A DNA stretch of 6,698 nucleotides, from assembly GCA_017399665.1 (NCBI GenBank), contig JAFQBR010000105.1, forward strand, positions 1 to 6,698. The letters run 5' to 3'. Below, piece after piece: positions 5,393 to 6,698 of this stretch (its first letter is position 1; each line of letters opens with the position of its first letter). The notes beneath the pieces are model-generated. The model ran no database searches, was not told where the DNA came from, and saw only the letters and a list, made by a program, of their open reading frames with translations. The stretch is from Clostridia bacterium (GTDB lineage Bacteria > Bacillota_A > Clostridia > Christensenellales > Borkfalkiaceae). Both the position numbers and the translations under genes were made by a program.

Positions 5393-6544
5393 TTATGCCA
5401 AACTGATTGATTTTGCAATATCAAAAACCGTCAATTTAAGGACGTCTTTTACTGCAACGGCAGGTACTTCGCCAACTTTTATTCCCTCTTTATAAACAAC
5501 GAATTTACCAACTACATTTCCTTTATACACCGGCGCGCAAACTTGATTTGGAAGGAAGTCTAAGGTAATTTTATGATCTTTATTTTTTTCACCGAATATA
5601 AAAAAGTCGTTTTTAGCTGTAATTTCAACGTATTCCTCTTTACCTTTTTCGACGTGTGCCTTTACGTCGTAAACAGTATCTTTACTTAAAACCAATTTTG
5701 ATGAAAAATTATTAAATGCATAATTAAACATTTGGCTACATTCTGCAAATCTAGTTTTGCTGTCTGGCTCGTTAATAATTACTGTTATAATGCGCATATT
5801 TCCTCGTTTTGCAGTTGCGGCTAAACAATACCCAGCTTCGTTTGTAAAACCTGTTTTACCACCGTCACAGCCTTCGTAGAAGCGAACTAATTTGTTTGTG
5901 TTTGTAAGAGTTGTTTTTTGCCCGTCGGGATGCGTTAGATAGTCTAAAAAAATATTGCTATATTTATAATATAAATCGTATTTTATAAGCTCGCGTAGCA
6001 TAATGGCAACGTCTTTTGCTGAAGAATATTGTGTTGGCTTTGTAAGTCCTGTGCAGTTTGAAAATAAAGTATTATTTAAATTTAACTCTTTAGCTTTATT
6101 ATTCATTATTTGGACGGCATTATCTTCGCTACCGTATAACCGTTCAGCTATTGCGACGCTTGCATCATTTGCCGAAGCAATTATAATACTTTTTATTAAA
6201 TCTTCGACTTTATAATTTTTATTAGCTTGTAAAAAAACTTGCGACCCGCCCATGCCGGATGCGTTTTCACTAATCGTTACTTCTTCGTCTAACTTTAAAT
6301 TGCCTTGATTGATTTGTTCAAAGGCTAAAATTAAAAGCATAATTTTAGTCATGCTAGCAATAGGTCTTCGTTCGTTTTCATTTTTAGAATAAATTACAGT
6401 TTGAATGTCGCTATCGCATACGAATACGTTTTTTGCATTAAGTCCAAATTGTTGAGCATATACTTTATTCGTGGAAAAATTAGTGCTAAAAAAACTAAAA
6501 GATAGTACTAAAATTACTATTACGATTAATATCTTTCTTTTCAT
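5393..6544 (-). CDS. D-alanyl-D-alanine carboxypeptidase (low-molecular-weight PBP, DacA/DacF type)
   Basis: This exported serine peptidase removes the terminal D-Ala from peptidoglycan pentapeptides and so limits cross-linking. The 383-residue product starts with a signal peptide: basic KRK, a hydrophobic core over 5-20, and likely cleavage after VYA at residue 30. The peptidase S11 domain (about 31-275) has all three active-site motifs: SMTK with nucleophile Ser64 and Lys67, SAN at 124-126, and KTG at 230-232 in GGKTGFTNEAGYC. A smaller beta-rich PBP5 C-terminal domain follows (about 285-370). The protein ends in a short tail, KLTVFDIAKSISLA, shorter than the amphipathic membrane anchor of PBP5, so membrane attachment is uncertain. 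AGGAG at 6551-6555, 6 nt before the ATG, supports the start. It lies 46 bp downstream of a same-strand membrane gene and has no clear promoter of its own, so they may form an operon. Which Dac paralogue it is, vegetative or sporulation type, cannot be told here. Confidence 0.94.
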   Translation of the reverse strand: MKRKILIVIVILVLSFSFFSTNFSTNKVYAQQFGLNAKNVFVCDSDIQTVIYSKNENERRPIASMTKIMLLILAFEQINQGNLKLDEEVTISENASGMGGSQVFLQANKNYKVEDLIKSIIIASANDASVAIAERLYGSEDNAVQIMNNKAKELNLNNTLFSNCTGLTKPTQYSSAKDVAIMLRELIKYDLYYKYSNIFLDYLTHPDGQKTTLTNTNKLVRFYEGCDGGKTGFTNEAGYCLAATAKRGNMRIITVIINEPDSKTRFAECSQMFNYAFNNFSSKLVLSKDTVYDVKAHVEKGKEEYVEITAKNDFFIFGEKNKDHKITLDFLPNQVCAPVYKGNVVGKFVVYKEGIKVGEVPAVAVKDVLKLTVFDIAKSISLA

Positions 6545-6590
6545 AATAAACTCCTATGTTATTATTTTTAGCAAAGATAAAATTTTTATG

Positions 6591-6698
6591 TTAATAAAAA
6601 ATTGTTAATGGTCTAATAATAATACCAACAAAAAATATTTGCCATGCAAAGGCAATTATGTTTATCGTAAAAGAGATTAAAATAGCTACTAATAATGC
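6591..6698 (-). CDS. C-terminal end of an unknown membrane protein (5' part outside window)
   Basis: From the right edge, one minus-strand frame stays open for 35 codons and stops with TAA at 6593-6591. The residues read ALLVAILISFTINIIAFAWQ and then continue IFFVGIIIRPLTIFY, almost wholly hydrophobic like one or two membrane helices. Only the tail is visible, so no family can be assigned and the coding call rests on hydrophobicity, strand agreement and the 46-bp spacing to the carboxypeptidase gene. There is no terminator in the gap, consistent with co-transcription. Confidence 0.5.
   Translation of the reverse strand, partial: ALLVAILISFTINIIAFAWQIFFVGIIIRPLTIFY

Noticed and set aside
5357..5398. 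GCATAAA/TTTATGC inverted repeat and a GGTTTTTAT direct repeat after the carboxypeptidase stop, considered as a terminator
   Set aside because: The stem is only 7 bp and AT-rich with a long loop and no T-run in the right place. It is not a credible intrinsic terminator.

Overview
This is an AT-rich bacterial chromosome segment, most likely from a low-GC Bacillota, Clostridia-like organism. The evidence is the strong Shine-Dalgarno sites (AAAGGAG, AGGAG), near-consensus sigma-A promoters, an N-acetylglucosamine-6-phosphate deacetylase of the two-metal Bacillus type, a PadR regulator, and a tyrosine recombinase of a type I associate with clostridial chromosomes. The species cannot be named from the sequence. 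I see no phage structural gene, insertion sequence, CRISPR array, tRNA or rRNA.

Layout. From the left edge to 1786 the minus strand carries a tyrosine recombinase gene (731-1786) followed by the N-terminal half of hflX (679 down to the edge, cut by the window). A 482-bp, very AT-rich gene-free region (1787-2268) holds divergent promoters. To its right, on the plus strand, is the most unusual gene of the window (2269-4056). It encodes a 595-residue protein with an N-terminal PadR winged helix, a long acidic and partly helical linker, and four C-terminal membrane segments. A strong 13-bp-stem hairpin (4061-4092) ends it and probably also ends the convergent nagA. The minus strand from 6698 to 4104 carries the C-terminus of an unknown membrane protein (cut by the right edge), a secreted D-Ala-D-Ala carboxypeptidase (5393-6544), and nagA (4104-5249). 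nagA has its own sigma-A promoter and an inverted repeat at the predicted transcription start.

How the genes may work together. The carboxypeptidase trims peptidoglycan stem peptides outside the cell, and NagA feeds GlcNAc-6-phosphate from amino sugars or wall recycling back into metabolism, so the right half has a cell-wall theme. This is an inference from two neighbours. HflX is a ribosome-associated GTPase, and the recombinase beside it looks like a resident chromosomal Xer-type enzyme rather than the integrase of a visible element. The PadR-membrane protein stands alone under its own promoter, with a perfect 9-bp-arm palindrome five bases upstream of the -35. It is the best candidate here for a poorly described system: a one-component, membrane-tethered PadR regulator that may control its own gene.
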